Source: Acetatifactor sp. (GTDB lineage Bacteria > Bacillota > Clostridia > Lachnospirales > Lachnospiraceae). From it: a DNA stretch of 39,841 bases. Position 1 is the stretch's first letter, and each line of letters opens with the position of its first letter. The notes below the pieces were generated by a model. It saw only the letters and a list, made by a program, of their open reading frames with translations. It did no database searches and was not told where the DNA came from. This document shows, piece after piece, positions 7,832-15,899 of the stretch. A program made the translations under genes and the position numbers. The DNA lies in contig JAFLRN010000020.1 of NCBI GenBank assembly GCA_022511385.1, forward strand, positions 1-39,841, written 5' to 3'.

Positions 7832-7904
7832 TAATACATTTTAAAAACAATACTTTTTAAGATAATGTATTTTTAATAATGTATTAAAATAATACCTTTT
7901 GAAG
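7832..7904 (+). repeat. AT-rich tandem repeat of 14-15 bp, about 5 units, upstream of recU
   Basis: Units can be cut at 7832, 7847, 7862, 7876 and 7890. Two are nearly the same (ATAATGTATTTTTA and ATAATGTATTAAAA), the others are more diverged (TAATACATTTTAAAA type). The array fills the gap between the pseudouridine synthase and recU and probably includes the recU promoter region, although the low complexity makes a specific -10 call unsafe. Confidence 0.65.
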
Positions 7905-7945
7905 ATGCAAGAATTATTTTATTGCAACTTATAGGAAACATAGCT

Positions 7946-8479
7946 ATGGCCACATGGAATTCCCGTGGCCTCCGGGGTTCAACGCTGGAGGACATGATCA
8001 ATCGGACAAATGAAAAATACAGGGAATCGGGGCTGGCATTGATCCAGAAGGTGCCGACACCCATCACCCCAATCAAGATGGACAAGGAACACCACCAGAT
8101 TACCCTGGCATACTTTGACCAGAAGAGCACAGTGGACTACATCGGCGCGGTGCAGGGCTACCCTATATGCTTTGATGCCAAAGAATGCGCTGCTGATACC
8201 TTTGCCCTTCAGAATATTCATGAGCATCAGGTAGAGTTTATGAGGGACTTCGAGAAACAGGGCGGAATATCTTTTTTCCTGATCTATTACACCCACAAGG
8301 ACCTGCTGTATTACCTTCCTTTGGAAATGCTGTTGTTCTTTTGGAACAGGGCGAAGGAGGGCGGCAGAAAGAGCTTTCGCTACGAGGAACTGAACCCGGA
8401 GTATATACTGCCGAAGAAGCACGGCGTGCTGGTGCCTTATTTGGATATACTTCAGAAGGACCTTGAAGATAGGGAGTGA
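7946..8479 (+). CDS. recU: Holliday junction resolvase RecU
   Basis: RecU is the Firmicutes resolvase that cuts four-way junctions during recombination and repair. The 177-residue product has the NSRGLRGSTLEDMINR start motif and the nuclease core STVDYIG (D64), CFDAKE (D77, K79, E80) and LQNIHEHQVEFM. Those positions match the catalytic acidic residues and lysine of the family. The product is shorter at the N-terminus than Bacillus RecU (about 206 residues) but begins at the conserved domain. ATG 7946 is preferred because AGGAAA at 7933-7938 lies 7 bases upstream; TTG 7922 in frame has no such site. In Bacillus recU neighbours ponA; here it stands alone before the histidine operon. Confidence 0.93.
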   Translation: MATWNSRGLRGSTLEDMINRTNEKYRESGLALIQKVPTPITPIKMDKEHHQITLAYFDQKSTVDYIGAVQGYPICFDAKECAADTFALQNIHEHQVEFMRDFEKQGGISFFLIYYTHKDLLYYLPLEMLLFFWNRAKEGGRKSFRYEELNPEYILPKKHGVLVPYLDILQKDLEDRE

Positions 8480-8574
8480 TCGATCCGAACATTTCCGATT
8501 ATTTTTTTGGGGCAGAAATGACTCCCGAAGAAATTGCAGATAAAGCATCGGCCTACAAAGCAATCTGTCTTTAA
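8476..8574 (+). CDS. Possible 32-residue ORF or gene remnant overlapping the recU stop
   Basis: GTG 8476 overlaps the recU stop and opens a 32-codon frame ending at 8574, with an amphipathic second half (MTPEEIADKASAYKAI). The composition looks protein-like rather than random, resembling the tail of a longer protein. There is no convincing ribosome binding site, and I do not recognise a family. It could be a C-terminal remnant left by a deletion, a translated leader, or chance. Confidence 0.25.
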   Translation: MIDPNISDYFFGAEMTPEEIADKASAYKAICL

Positions 8575-8593
8575 AATTTTACTGAAGATAAAC

Positions 8594-8622
8594 TTGACAG
8601 TAAAGGGAAGTTTCGATATACT
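8594..8622 (+). promoter_or_regulatory. Sigma-A type promoter of the histidine operon
   Basis: TTGACA at 8594-8599 and TATACT at 8617-8622 are separated by exactly 17 bp. Transcription should start near 8629, giving a leader of about 65 bases before hisZ. I see no T-box, attenuator hairpin or run of histidine codons in that leader. Confidence 0.85.
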
Positions 8623-8693
8623 ACAATATAGTTTATCGTGCTACCATGCTAATACGTTACCTCGATAAAGTGAGAGAGGATAGGGATTTCTAT

Positions 8694-9821
8694 ATGAGTA
8701 AAAGACTGTTACATACCCCGGAAGGGGTGAGAGACATATACGGCCGGGAATATGCCCGGAAGCTTCAGGTAGAAGAAAAACTCCACGAGAGCATCCGTCT
8801 GTACGGCTACGAGGATATTCAGACGCCAACCTTTGAATTTTTTGATGTGTTTTCCAGAGAAATTGGCACCACACCCAGCAAGGAATTGTACAAGTTCTTT
8901 GACAAGGAGGGAAATACCCTGGTGCTGCGACCGGACTTTACGCCGTCCATAGCCCGCTGTGCCGCGAAGTATTTCGGTGAAGAGCAAAAATCTCTGCGGT
9001 TCAGCTATGTGGGCAATACCTTCACAAACACCTCAAACCTCCAGGGAAAGCTAAAGGAAGTGACCCAAATGGGAGCTGAGCTGGTGGGCGACCCATCCGT
9101 GGAAGCAGATGCAGAGATGATCAGCCTGGTAGTGAAGGCGTTGTTGAACACAGGAATCCAGCGTTTTCAAGTCAGCATTGGCCAGGTGGAATATTTTAAG
9201 GGACTCTGCGAGGAGGCGGGCCTGGACGAGGAGACGGAACTGGAGCTGAGAGCATTTATATCCGGTAAGAATTACTTTGCCGCCCAGGAGCTTTTACAGG
9301 AGAGAGATGTGAAAGAACCCTACCAAAGTAAACTTCTGAAGGTTGCTGACATGTTTGGAGACATGTTTTCCCTGGAAGAAGCCAGAGAGCTGGTAGGAAA
9401 TGAGCGCTCCCTGGGTGCCATTAAACGGCTTGAAAAGTTGTATGAGGTTCTGAAACTTTATGGCGTGGCAGATTATGTATCCTTCGACCTTGGAATGCTC
9501 AGCAAATACAATTATTACACAGGTGTCATTTTCCGCGCCTACACCTACGGCGTAGGTGACGCTATCGTCAAGGGCGGCCGATATGACAATCTTCTGAGAC
9601 AATTTGGCAAGAATGCACCCGCAGTTGGCTTTGCCGTGGTGGTTGACAGCATATTAGAGGCGCTGGCCCGCCAGAGAGTTGAGGTGGCCATTCCAAAAGA
9701 GGCTCAGGTTATTTGTTACAGCCCTGAGAATTATCAGGAATGTCTTGAGAAGGCTCAGGAACTGCGAGCGCAAGGGATTCCTGTCACGCTGGTTCCTGAG
9801 AAATCTGTCGGGCAGCCATAA
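8694..9821 (+). CDS. hisZ: ATP phosphoribosyltransferase regulatory subunit HisZ
   Basis: HisZ is a catalytically inactive relative of histidyl-tRNA synthetase that pairs with short HisG to form the first enzyme of histidine synthesis. The 375-residue product has the class II synthetase fold motifs: TPEGVRDIYG near the start, the motif 2 stretch LRPDFTPSIARCAAKYF and a degenerate motif 3 region (GGRYDNLLRQFGKNAPAVGFA). The immediate neighbour hisG is the short form, which requires HisZ. ATG 8694 is favoured by AGGGA 8 bases upstream; ATG 8646 in frame is a weaker choice. The C-terminus stops soon after a VTLVPEK strand and may be about 20-30 residues shorter than in relatives, which usually end with a further helix. 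A true hisS is excluded by the lack of the anticodon-binding domain. Confidence 0.92.
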   Translation: MSKRLLHTPEGVRDIYGREYARKLQVEEKLHESIRLYGYEDIQTPTFEFFDVFSREIGTTPSKELYKFFDKEGNTLVLRPDFTPSIARCAAKYFGEEQKSLRFSYVGNTFTNTSNLQGKLKEVTQMGAELVGDPSVEADAEMISLVVKALLNTGIQRFQVSIGQVEYFKGLCEEAGLDEETELELRAFISGKNYFAAQELLQERDVKEPYQSKLLKVADMFGDMFSLEEARELVGNERSLGAIKRLEKLYEVLKLYGVADYVSFDLGMLSKYNYYTGVIFRAYTYGVGDAIVKGGRYDNLLRQFGKNAPAVGFAVVVDSILEALARQRVEVAIPKEAQVICYSPENYQECLEKAQELRAQGIPVTLVPEKSVGQP

Positions 9822-9878
9822 TGACACAACAAGGCAAGTAATCAATTAATTACTCTTTATAGAGAAATGGAATTAGAA

Positions 9879-9912
9879 AAGATAAGGAATCAAAAAAGTT
9901 AAGGAATCAGGT
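9879..9912 (+). repeat. 17-bp direct repeat just before hisG
   Basis: The 9879-9895 and 9896-9912 segments share the core AAG(A/T)TAAGGAATCA. Each copy contains a Shine-Dalgarno-like AAGGA; the second lies about 13 bases before the hisG start. It may be a small duplication of a ribosome binding region. Confidence 0.7.
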
Positions 9913-9919
9913 AAGTGAC

Positions 9920-10579
9920 ATGAGTGAAGACAGATATTTGACTTTTGCTCTGGGCAAAGGAAGACTGGCAAACAAGACCTTGGAACTGTTTGAAAAAATA
10001 GGAATCACCTGTGAAGAGATGAAGGATAAAAACTCCCGAAAGCTGATATTTGTAAACGAGGATTTGAAACTGAAGTTTTTCCTGTCGAAGGGACCGGATG
10101 TTCCTACATATGTGGAGTACGGTGCAGCGGATATTGGCGTGGTAGGACGGGATACCGTCCTGGAGGAAAACCGCAATGTTTACGAGGTACTGGATCTTGG
10201 CTTTGGGAAATGCAGAATGTGTGTCTGCGGGCCGGAATCCGCCAAGGACCTTCTGCTGCATCATGAGCGCATACGTGTGGCTAGCAAGTATCCCAACATA
10301 GCTAAGGATTACTTTTACAACAAGAAGCACCAGACCGTGGATATTATCAAGCTGAACGGCTCTGTGGAACTGGGACCGTTGGTGGAACTTTCCGACGTGA
10401 TCGTGGACATTGTGGAGACCGGATCCACACTGCGTGAGAACGGATTGGAGGTTCTGGAAGAGGTATGTCCCCTCTCCGCCAGGATGATCGTGAACCCCGT
10501 CAGTATGCAGATGGAGAGGAAGCGCATACAGAATCTGGTGGCACAGATTCGCAATAAGCTGGAAAAGAGCGCGGGTTGA
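9920..10579 (+). CDS. hisG: ATP phosphoribosyltransferase, short catalytic form
   Basis: HisG joins ATP and PRPP to make phosphoribosyl-ATP, the committed step of histidine synthesis. The 219-residue length marks it as the short form lacking the C-terminal regulatory domain, so it should work in complex with HisZ. LTFALGKGRL is the N-terminal strand and loop, YVEYGAADIGVVGRDT is the substrate-binding segment, and DIVETGSTLRENGL carries the PRPP-binding loop. The gap to hisZ is about 100 bp and contains the 17-bp repeat; hisD follows after 73 bp. Feedback control by histidine would act through HisZ in this arrangement, from family knowledge. Confidence 0.95.
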   Translation: MSEDRYLTFALGKGRLANKTLELFEKIGITCEEMKDKNSRKLIFVNEDLKLKFFLSKGPDVPTYVEYGAADIGVVGRDTVLEENRNVYEVLDLGFGKCRMCVCGPESAKDLLLHHERIRVASKYPNIAKDYFYNKKHQTVDIIKLNGSVELGPLVELSDVIVDIVETGSTLRENGLEVLEEVCPLSARMIVNPVSMQMERKRIQNLVAQIRNKLEKSAG

Positions 10580-10652
10580 AAAAAATTGATTGAATTGGAA
10601 TACATAGAAAGACTGCCGATAAATTTATAAAAGCAGAGATAGAGAGGCATAT

Positions 10653-11942
10653 ATGAGAATCGTAACATTATCAACCGAGACACAACAAAACATTTTAAAC
10701 GACCTATTAAAAAGGAGCCCTAATAACTATTCCCAATATGAGGCCACGGTGAATGAAATCATCGAGAACGTACGGACAACAGGCGACAGGGCGCTGTTTG
10801 ACTACACCTTAAAATTTGATAAATATAATTTGAACGCCGAAAACATCAAAGTGACAGCAGAGGAAATTAAAGCTGCTTACGCACAGCTGGACGAAGAACT
10901 GATACAGGTTATCAAAAAGTCCGCTGAAAACATTCGCACCTTCCACACAAAACAGCTTAGAAACAGCTGGTTCGACGCAAGAGAAGACGGCACAATCCTG
11001 GGAATGAAGATTACCCCCATTGCCAGAGCCGGCGTCTATGTGCCCGGCGGAAAGGCAGCGTATCCTTCCAGCGTACTGATGAACGTGATTCCGGCCAAGG
11101 TGGCGGGCGTGAGGGAGATTATCATGACCACGCCTCCAGGAGCGGACGGAAAAGTGAATCCCGGAACACTTGTTGCAGCTGACATTGCAGGTGTGGATAC
11201 TATCTATAAGGTGGGCGGCGCCCAGGCCATTGCAGCAATGGCTTTCGGAACACAATCCATCCCCAAGGTTGACAAGATCACCGGACCTGGCAATATTTTT
11301 GTGGCCCTGGCAAAGAAAGCCGTATACGGCTATGTGAGCATTGACTCCATCGCGGGTCCCAGCGAAATCCTGGTGCTGGCCGATGAGACCGCAAATCCCC
11401 GGTATGTGGCCGCTGACCTTCTTTCCCAGGCGGAGCATGACGAACTGGCAAGCGCCATTCTGATCACAACCTCCAGACAGCTGGCAGAGCAGGTTTCTGA
11501 TGAGGTGGATCAGTTTGTTGACCAGCTTTCCCGAAAGGAGATCATGCAGAAATCACTGGACAATTACGGCTATATCCTGGTGGCTGAGAATATGAAGGAT
11601 GCCATTGATGCGGTGAATGAGATTGCCTCAGAACACCTTGAAATCCTGACTGCGAATCCTTTTGAGGTAATGACAAAGGTTAAGAACGCAGGCGCCATTT
11701 TCCTGGGAGAGTACGCCTCCGAACCGCTGGGTGATTATTTTGCCGGTCCCAACCACATTTTACCCACCAATGGCACTGCAAAGTTCTTCTCGCCGGTGAA
11801 TGTGGACGACTTTATCAAGAAGACCAGCATTATCTCTTATTCCAGAGAGGCTCTTGAAAAGGTACATAAGGATATCGAGAGATTTGCAGAAAGTGAAGGC
11901 CTGACAGCTCACGCCAACAGCATTAAGGTTCGGTTTGAGTAA
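10653..11942 (+). CDS. hisD: Histidinol dehydrogenase
   Basis: HisD oxidises L-histidinol to L-histidine in two NAD-dependent steps using zinc. The 429-residue protein has the full set of family motifs: AGVYVPGGKAAYPSSVLMN, TGPGNIFVALAKK, SIAGPSEILVLAD, the zinc-binding LLSQAEHDE segment, the SEHLEI motif and GPNHILPTNGTA. Length and order are normal. It is preceded by the hisG gene in the same direction and followed by a 182-bp gap holding a 17-bp tandem repeat and a small hairpin before hisB. Confidence 0.97.
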   Translation: MRIVTLSTETQQNILNDLLKRSPNNYSQYEATVNEIIENVRTTGDRALFDYTLKFDKYNLNAENIKVTAEEIKAAYAQLDEELIQVIKKSAENIRTFHTKQLRNSWFDAREDGTILGMKITPIARAGVYVPGGKAAYPSSVLMNVIPAKVAGVREIIMTTPPGADGKVNPGTLVAADIAGVDTIYKVGGAQAIAAMAFGTQSIPKVDKITGPGNIFVALAKKAVYGYVSIDSIAGPSEILVLADETANPRYVAADLLSQAEHDELASAILITTSRQLAEQVSDEVDQFVDQLSRKEIMQKSLDNYGYILVAENMKDAIDAVNEIASEHLEILTANPFEVMTKVKNAGAIFLGEYASEPLGDYFAGPNHILPTNGTAKFFSPVNVDDFIKKTSIISYSREALEKVHKDIERFAESEGLTAHANSIKVRFE

Positions 11943-12033
11943 ATGACAAGGACGAATTATAGCGATGAGGCAATTGAACTGTATGTGTACGGATTCATAG
12001 ATGTATAGATGTGGGGTGCAGGCATTGAGAATG

Positions 12034-12084
12034 GATTATGATCGAGAACTGATTACGATCAAGAACTGATCACGGTTGAAAAAT
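12034..12084 (+). repeat. 17-bp tandem repeat, 3 units, between hisD and hisB
   Basis: Units at 12034-12050 (GATTATGATCGAGAACT), 12051-12067 (GATTACGATCAAGAACT) and 12068-12084 (GATCACGGTTGAAAAAT) decay progressively from one to the next. The array lies in the 182-bp gap before hisB. No promoter-like pair is obvious in it. Confidence 0.85.
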
Positions 12085-12096
12085 GATAATAAAAAT

Positions 12097-12109
12097 GCCG
12101 AAAAACGGC
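12097..12109 (+). promoter_or_regulatory. Mini-hairpin GCCG-AAAAA-CGGC before the hisB ribosome binding site
   Basis: A 4-bp GC stem with an A5 loop is followed by GGAATGAGAGG and the hisB start. The same 13 bases occur before lexA (35361-35373), and a related hairpin sits before the DUF378 gene (36146-36159). All three are followed within a few bases by a GAATG(A)GG ribosome binding segment. A role in translation initiation or mRNA stability is inference. Confidence 0.5.
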
Positions 12110-12124
12110 GGAATGAGAGGAATT

Positions 12125-12715
12125 ATGACAAACAGGACAGCAAAAACAAACCGAAAGACAAAAGAGACTGACATTTCTGTCACTTTTAATGCGGACGGCA
12201 GCGGAAAAACCCAGATTTCTACGGGAATCGGCTTTTTTGACCATATGCTGGAGGGATTTGCAAAGCACGGTTTCTTTGATCTGACATGTAATGTGAATGG
12301 GGACCTTCATGTGGACGGCCACCACACGGTCGAAGACACCGGTATTGTTCTGGGACAGGCCATTGCAAAGGCAGTAGGTGACAAAAAAGGCATTTGCAGA
12401 TACGGATATTTCATCCTGCCCATGGACGATGCCCTGGCTCTCTGTGCCGTGGACTTTTGTGGCAGGCCTTACCTGAATTTTGACTGCACCTTTCCCACGG
12501 AACGGGTGGGAGAGCTGGATACGGAACTGGTGCGGGAGTTCTTTTATGCAGTGTCTTACAGCGCAGGGATAAATCTGCACATTAAGCTCCTGGACGGCGT
12601 GAACTCTCATCACATGATTGAGGCAGCCTTTAAAGCCTTTGCCAAGGCACTGGATCAGGCAATGAGTTTTGAACCTAGAGTTACGGATGTACTGAGTACA
12701 AAAGGAACGCTATAA
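12125..12715 (+). CDS. hisB: Imidazoleglycerol-phosphate dehydratase
   Basis: HisB removes water from imidazoleglycerol phosphate, a manganese-dependent step of histidine synthesis. The 196-residue monofunctional form shows GIGFFDHMLEGFAKHGFFDL, the metal-binding DGHHTVEDTGI.LGQA segment and HHMIEAAFKAFAKAL. All metal-ligand histidines are present. ATG 12125 gives the family's usual N-terminus and has AGAGGA a few bases upstream; ATG codons at 12083 and 12113 in the same frame would add residues encoded by the hairpin and repeat region and are less likely. Confidence 0.96.
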   Translation: MTNRTAKTNRKTKETDISVTFNADGSGKTQISTGIGFFDHMLEGFAKHGFFDLTCNVNGDLHVDGHHTVEDTGIVLGQAIAKAVGDKKGICRYGYFILPMDDALALCAVDFCGRPYLNFDCTFPTERVGELDTELVREFFYAVSYSAGINLHIKLLDGVNSHHMIEAAFKAFAKALDQAMSFEPRVTDVLSTKGTL

Positions 12716-12772
12716 ATTATAGACTATAATTCATAGCCTTTATGCTAAAATGTTTTGAAACGGAGATCAAGT

Positions 12773-13834
12773 ATGAATGCTACAGGCAGTATTGCAATAC
12801 CCGTGATATTGAAGGTGGGAAAGGGCGTCCTGCAAAATATCGGTGCTTATTTAAAAGATGAAGATTTGGATCAGGTGGTGATCTATTTTGGAAACGGCCT
12901 GATTGATATGTTTGGCATGGATGTGATGCAGTCCCTGAAGGAGACGGGGGTACAGGTTTTAGAATACAGAGAGTTGGATACGGTGGACATTGATGACATT
13001 GTGAAACTGGCCTTTGCTATTTCCAACAAGGCAAAGGCGGTTATTTCCATCGGCGGAGGAAAAGTGATCGATGCGGGAAAATATGCGGCTTTTCTGCGAA
13101 AACTCCCCTTTATCAGCGTCCCCACTTCCAGCTCCAGTGACGGCTTTTCCAGCGCAAGCGCCTCTCTGATCGTGGATGGAAAGCGCAATTCTGTCCCGGC
13201 AAAGCTGGCCTACGGTATTATTGTGGACACAGAGGTGATCAAAACGGCTCCTGAGAAATTTATTTACTCCGGCATAGGGGATATGCTCTCAAAGATCACA
13301 GCCCTCTACGATTGGGACTATGAGCAACAGTGCGGCGTAAGCATTGTCAACGATTTTGCGGTGATGATCGCAAAAAAGGCGGTGAACAGCTTTGTGCGCA
13401 CGCCCTATCAGAGCATAAAGGATGATTTGTTTTTGAAGGAGCTGGTGGACTCTCTGGCCATGAGCGGCATTGCCAATGAGATTGCAGGAAGCAGCACGCC
13501 CACCAGCGGCAGCGAGCATTTGATTTCCCATGCTTTGGATCAGTTACTGGAGGTGCCGCAGCTTCATGGCGTGCAGGTGGGCATCGCCACCTATATCATG
13601 AGTAAGGTACAGAATCACAGGTATGTGCGTGTCAATACTGTGCTTACTGACACGGGCTTCTGGGATTATGCCGCGGGCCTTGGGATGAAAAAGACGGATT
13701 TTTTGACCGCCATCGATATGGCGCCTTCTATTAAGCCCCATCGCCACACCTACCTCCATGAGGAGCAATACAGAGAGGCCGCAAAACAATTAGTGACAGA
13801 GGATGAGATCCTTGGAAGAGTGCTGACGGATTAG
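12773..13834 (+). CDS. Glycerol-1-phosphate dehydrogenase-like (AraM/EgsA family)
   Basis: This 353-residue protein belongs to the iron/zinc-type dehydroquinate synthase-like alcohol dehydrogenase fold, closest in motif content to sn-glycerol-1-phosphate dehydrogenase (AraM in Bacillus). GGGKVID at 94-100 is the nicotinamide loop, PTSSSSDGFSSASASL follows, and likely metal ligands are D170 (SGIGDMLSK), H249 (SGSEHLISH) and H265 (LHGVQVG). That family reduces dihydroxyacetone phosphate to sn-glycerol-1-phosphate. ATG 12773 has GGAG 7 bases upstream; an in-frame TTG at 12755 is unlikely. Its place between hisB and hisIE, in the same direction with short gaps, makes co-transcription likely but gives no known metabolic link to histidine. 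Substrate identity is not proven by sequence. Confidence 0.82.
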   Translation: MNATGSIAIPVILKVGKGVLQNIGAYLKDEDLDQVVIYFGNGLIDMFGMDVMQSLKETGVQVLEYRELDTVDIDDIVKLAFAISNKAKAVISIGGGKVIDAGKYAAFLRKLPFISVPTSSSSDGFSSASASLIVDGKRNSVPAKLAYGIIVDTEVIKTAPEKFIYSGIGDMLSKITALYDWDYEQQCGVSIVNDFAVMIAKKAVNSFVRTPYQSIKDDLFLKELVDSLAMSGIANEIAGSSTPTSGSEHLISHALDQLLEVPQLHGVQVGIATYIMSKVQNHRYVRVNTVLTDTGFWDYAAGLGMKKTDFLTAIDMAPSIKPHRHTYLHEEQYREAAKQLVTEDEILGRVLTD

Positions 13835-13922
13835 TCAGCCAATTCCTTTGAGACAATAACCATGACAGCGTTGGCATTTATAGAGCCGGTAGGTACTTTT
13901 ACAGAAAGGTGGATATGTACAC

Positions 13923-15209
13923 ATGATAATCAAGAAATTTGTACCCTGCATTTACTTGTATAACAACCATGCCGTCACAAGCCTGACGGACACAAGTGTG
14001 GTGGAAACGGATCCTTTAAGGCTGGTGCGGCTTTATAACGAAAACAATGCCGACGAGCTGATCGTGTTTGATATGTCCGAAGGTGACGCGGAGCATGAGG
14101 CGGCGCTGGAGATGATCAAGGATATCTGTGCTCTGGCTGAGGTGGATGTGATCGGCGCGGGAAATATCAAGCGCATGGAGGATGTAAAAAAGCTTCTTTA
14201 TGCCGGCTGCAAGCGTGCCATCCTGGACTACGAAAAGGAGAGCAACATTGCTGCCACAGAGGAGATTTCCCTGAAATTTGGGTGCGACAAGCTTTTGGCC
14301 TCCTACAACGACCCTGCGGTGCTTGAGGAACATAGGGAACTGCTGGAAAAATATATTTCCGGCCTGGTGCTGATGAATCCTCACCAGATCCGGGAAACCC
14401 AGGAAATTGTATGCTCCCCTTTTTACGTACAGATCAATAACATTGCCCTGAACAAGCTGATGGAAATCTTTGCCTATGACAATGTCTGCGGTGTCACGGG
14501 AAATGCTATCAACGACAACTACAAGGATATTCTGTCTTTGAAAACCCTCTGTAAGGAGAATGGCATCCAGGTGGAGACCTTTGAGGCTGCGTACAAGTGG
14601 GCGGACTTCAAGAAAAACAGTGACGGCCAGGTGCCTGTGGTGGTTCAGGACTACCGTACCCGAGAGGTGCTGATGGTTGCCTATATGAATGAAGAAGCTT
14701 ATGACCAGACCATCCGCACGGGCAAGATGACCTACTACAGCAGAAGCCGGCAGGAGCTGTGGCTGAAGGGCGAGACCAGCGGTCATTATCAGTATGTAAA
14801 GAGCCTTACCGCAGACTGCGACATGGACACCATTCTCGCCAGAGTCTCCCAGGTAGGGGCTGCCTGCCATACCGGCGCAAGAAGCTGCTTCTTCAACGAG
14901 ATCACAAAGAAAGACTATCAGGAGACAGAAAATCCCCTCCAGGTCTTCCAGGAGGTCTACGACGTGATCAAAGATAGAAAGGTTCATCCCAGAGAGGGCT
15001 CCTATACCAACTACCTATTCGACAAAGGCATCGATAAGATTCTGAAGAAATTGGGAGAGGAGGCCACCGAAATCGTCATTGCCGCCAAAAATCCCGGTGC
15101 CAGCGAGGTCAAATACGAGATCAGCGACTTCCTGTATCACATGATGGTCCTCATGGCCGAGAAGGATATATCCTGGGAGGAGATCACTACCGAACTGGCA
15201 AAAAGATAG
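13923..15209 (+). CDS. hisIE: HisF/HisA-like domain fused to HisI and HisE
   Basis: This is a 428-residue three-part protein. The C-terminal half is a standard HisIE: the cyclohydrolase part (about 230-330) has YYSRSRQELWLKGETSGH, DCDMDTIL and GAACHTGARSCFF, and the pyrophosphohydrolase part (about 340-428) has SYTNYLFDKGIDKILKKLGEEATE. These do steps two and three of histidine synthesis. Residues 1 to about 225 resemble a HisF/HisA-type beta/alpha barrel (ADELIVFDMSEGD; VIGAGNIKRMEDVKKLLYAGCKRAILD), but the usual catalytic aspartate after the first strand (CLD in HisF) is replaced in CIYLYNN. The barrel is therefore probably not an active cyclase. No separate hisF or hisA lies in this cluster. 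The stop overlaps the ribosome binding site of the next gene. Confidence 0.93.
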   Translation: MIIKKFVPCIYLYNNHAVTSLTDTSVVETDPLRLVRLYNENNADELIVFDMSEGDAEHEAALEMIKDICALAEVDVIGAGNIKRMEDVKKLLYAGCKRAILDYEKESNIAATEEISLKFGCDKLLASYNDPAVLEEHRELLEKYISGLVLMNPHQIRETQEIVCSPFYVQINNIALNKLMEIFAYDNVCGVTGNAINDNYKDILSLKTLCKENGIQVETFEAAYKWADFKKNSDGQVPVVVQDYRTREVLMVAYMNEEAYDQTIRTGKMTYYSRSRQELWLKGETSGHYQYVKSLTADCDMDTILARVSQVGAACHTGARSCFFNEITKKDYQETENPLQVFQEVYDVIKDRKVHPREGSYTNYLFDKGIDKILKKLGEEATEIVIAAKNPGASEVKYEISDFLYHMMVLMAEKDISWEEITTELAKR

Positions 15210-15222
15210 GAGGTTGAAAATT

Positions 15223-15849
15223 ATGTTGAACATGAGAGAATTGGTGAAGTCAAATGAACAGATTTTGTGGGAAGGCAGACCCCATAAGAAAACCACTGTG
15301 TTGGAGGGAATCTTTAATCCCCTGTTGATTTTTGCCATCATATGGGCAGCGGTAGATGTGGCAGTCATAGCAGGAACCCTCAGCGGCATGGGAACTGGAG
15401 CCCTGGCATTTCTCATACCGTTCATGCTGATACATATGATGCCGGTCTGGATATACCTTGTCGGCGTTTTGACAGTATTCTTAAAGTGGAAGAACACACA
15501 TTTCATGATCACCACCCACGGATTGTACATCAGCGGCGGTGTGTTCACTTTCAACTATGAGATGAAGCCCTGGACGGATATTGGACATATCAACATCCAT
15601 CAGGGTGTATTTGACCAGATGTTCGGTGTTGGCGATGTGGTGTTTGTGTGCAGCCACACGCACTCACATTCCAGCGGCCACGGTTCCGGCAATAGCATGA
15701 GCATACGGAATATTCCCGATTTTCAAGAGGTGTTCAAGATTGTGAATAACCTGCAGACTGATGTATATTCTGACACGATGTATCCAAACGCCATGAGACC
15801 GGACACCAATCCCGGGTACAATACACGGTATACTGGGATGGACAGATAG
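15223..15849 (+). CDS. PH-like (bPH2/DUF304-type) membrane protein
   Basis: This 208-residue protein starts with NEQILWEGRPHKK, typical of bacterial PH-domain (YdbS/YdbT-like) proteins, followed by two membrane helices at about 27-48 and 56-85. The segment KWKNTHFMITTHGLYISGG opens the PH-like beta domain. A histidine- and serine-rich stretch (CSHTHSHSSGHGSGNS) lies at about 146-161 and could bind metal, which is a guess. The tail is rich in N, T, P and Y. ATG 15223 is fixed by AGGAGG at 15208-15213, which overlaps the hisIE stop. It may be transcribed with the histidine operon, but a functional link is not evident. Confidence 0.8.
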   Translation: MLNMRELVKSNEQILWEGRPHKKTTVLEGIFNPLLIFAIIWAAVDVAVIAGTLSGMGTGALAFLIPFMLIHMMPVWIYLVGVLTVFLKWKNTHFMITTHGLYISGGVFTFNYEMKPWTDIGHINIHQGVFDQMFGVGDVVFVCSHTHSHSSGHGSGNSMSIRNIPDFQEVFKIVNNLQTDVYSDTMYPNAMRPDTNPGYNTRYTGMDR

Positions 15850-15899
15850 AGTGGTTATAAAGTCCCTTTTTATATTTGTGGTGTTAGAAAAATCGGAAT

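Noticed and set aside
8694..9821. Histidyl-tRNA synthetase
   Set aside because: The anticodon-binding domain is absent, length is short and a short hisG follows, so HisZ is the better call.
14016..14987. 323-residue minus-strand ORF opposite hisIE
   Set aside because: It is the shadow of a clearly conserved gene; its sequence has no recognisable domain.
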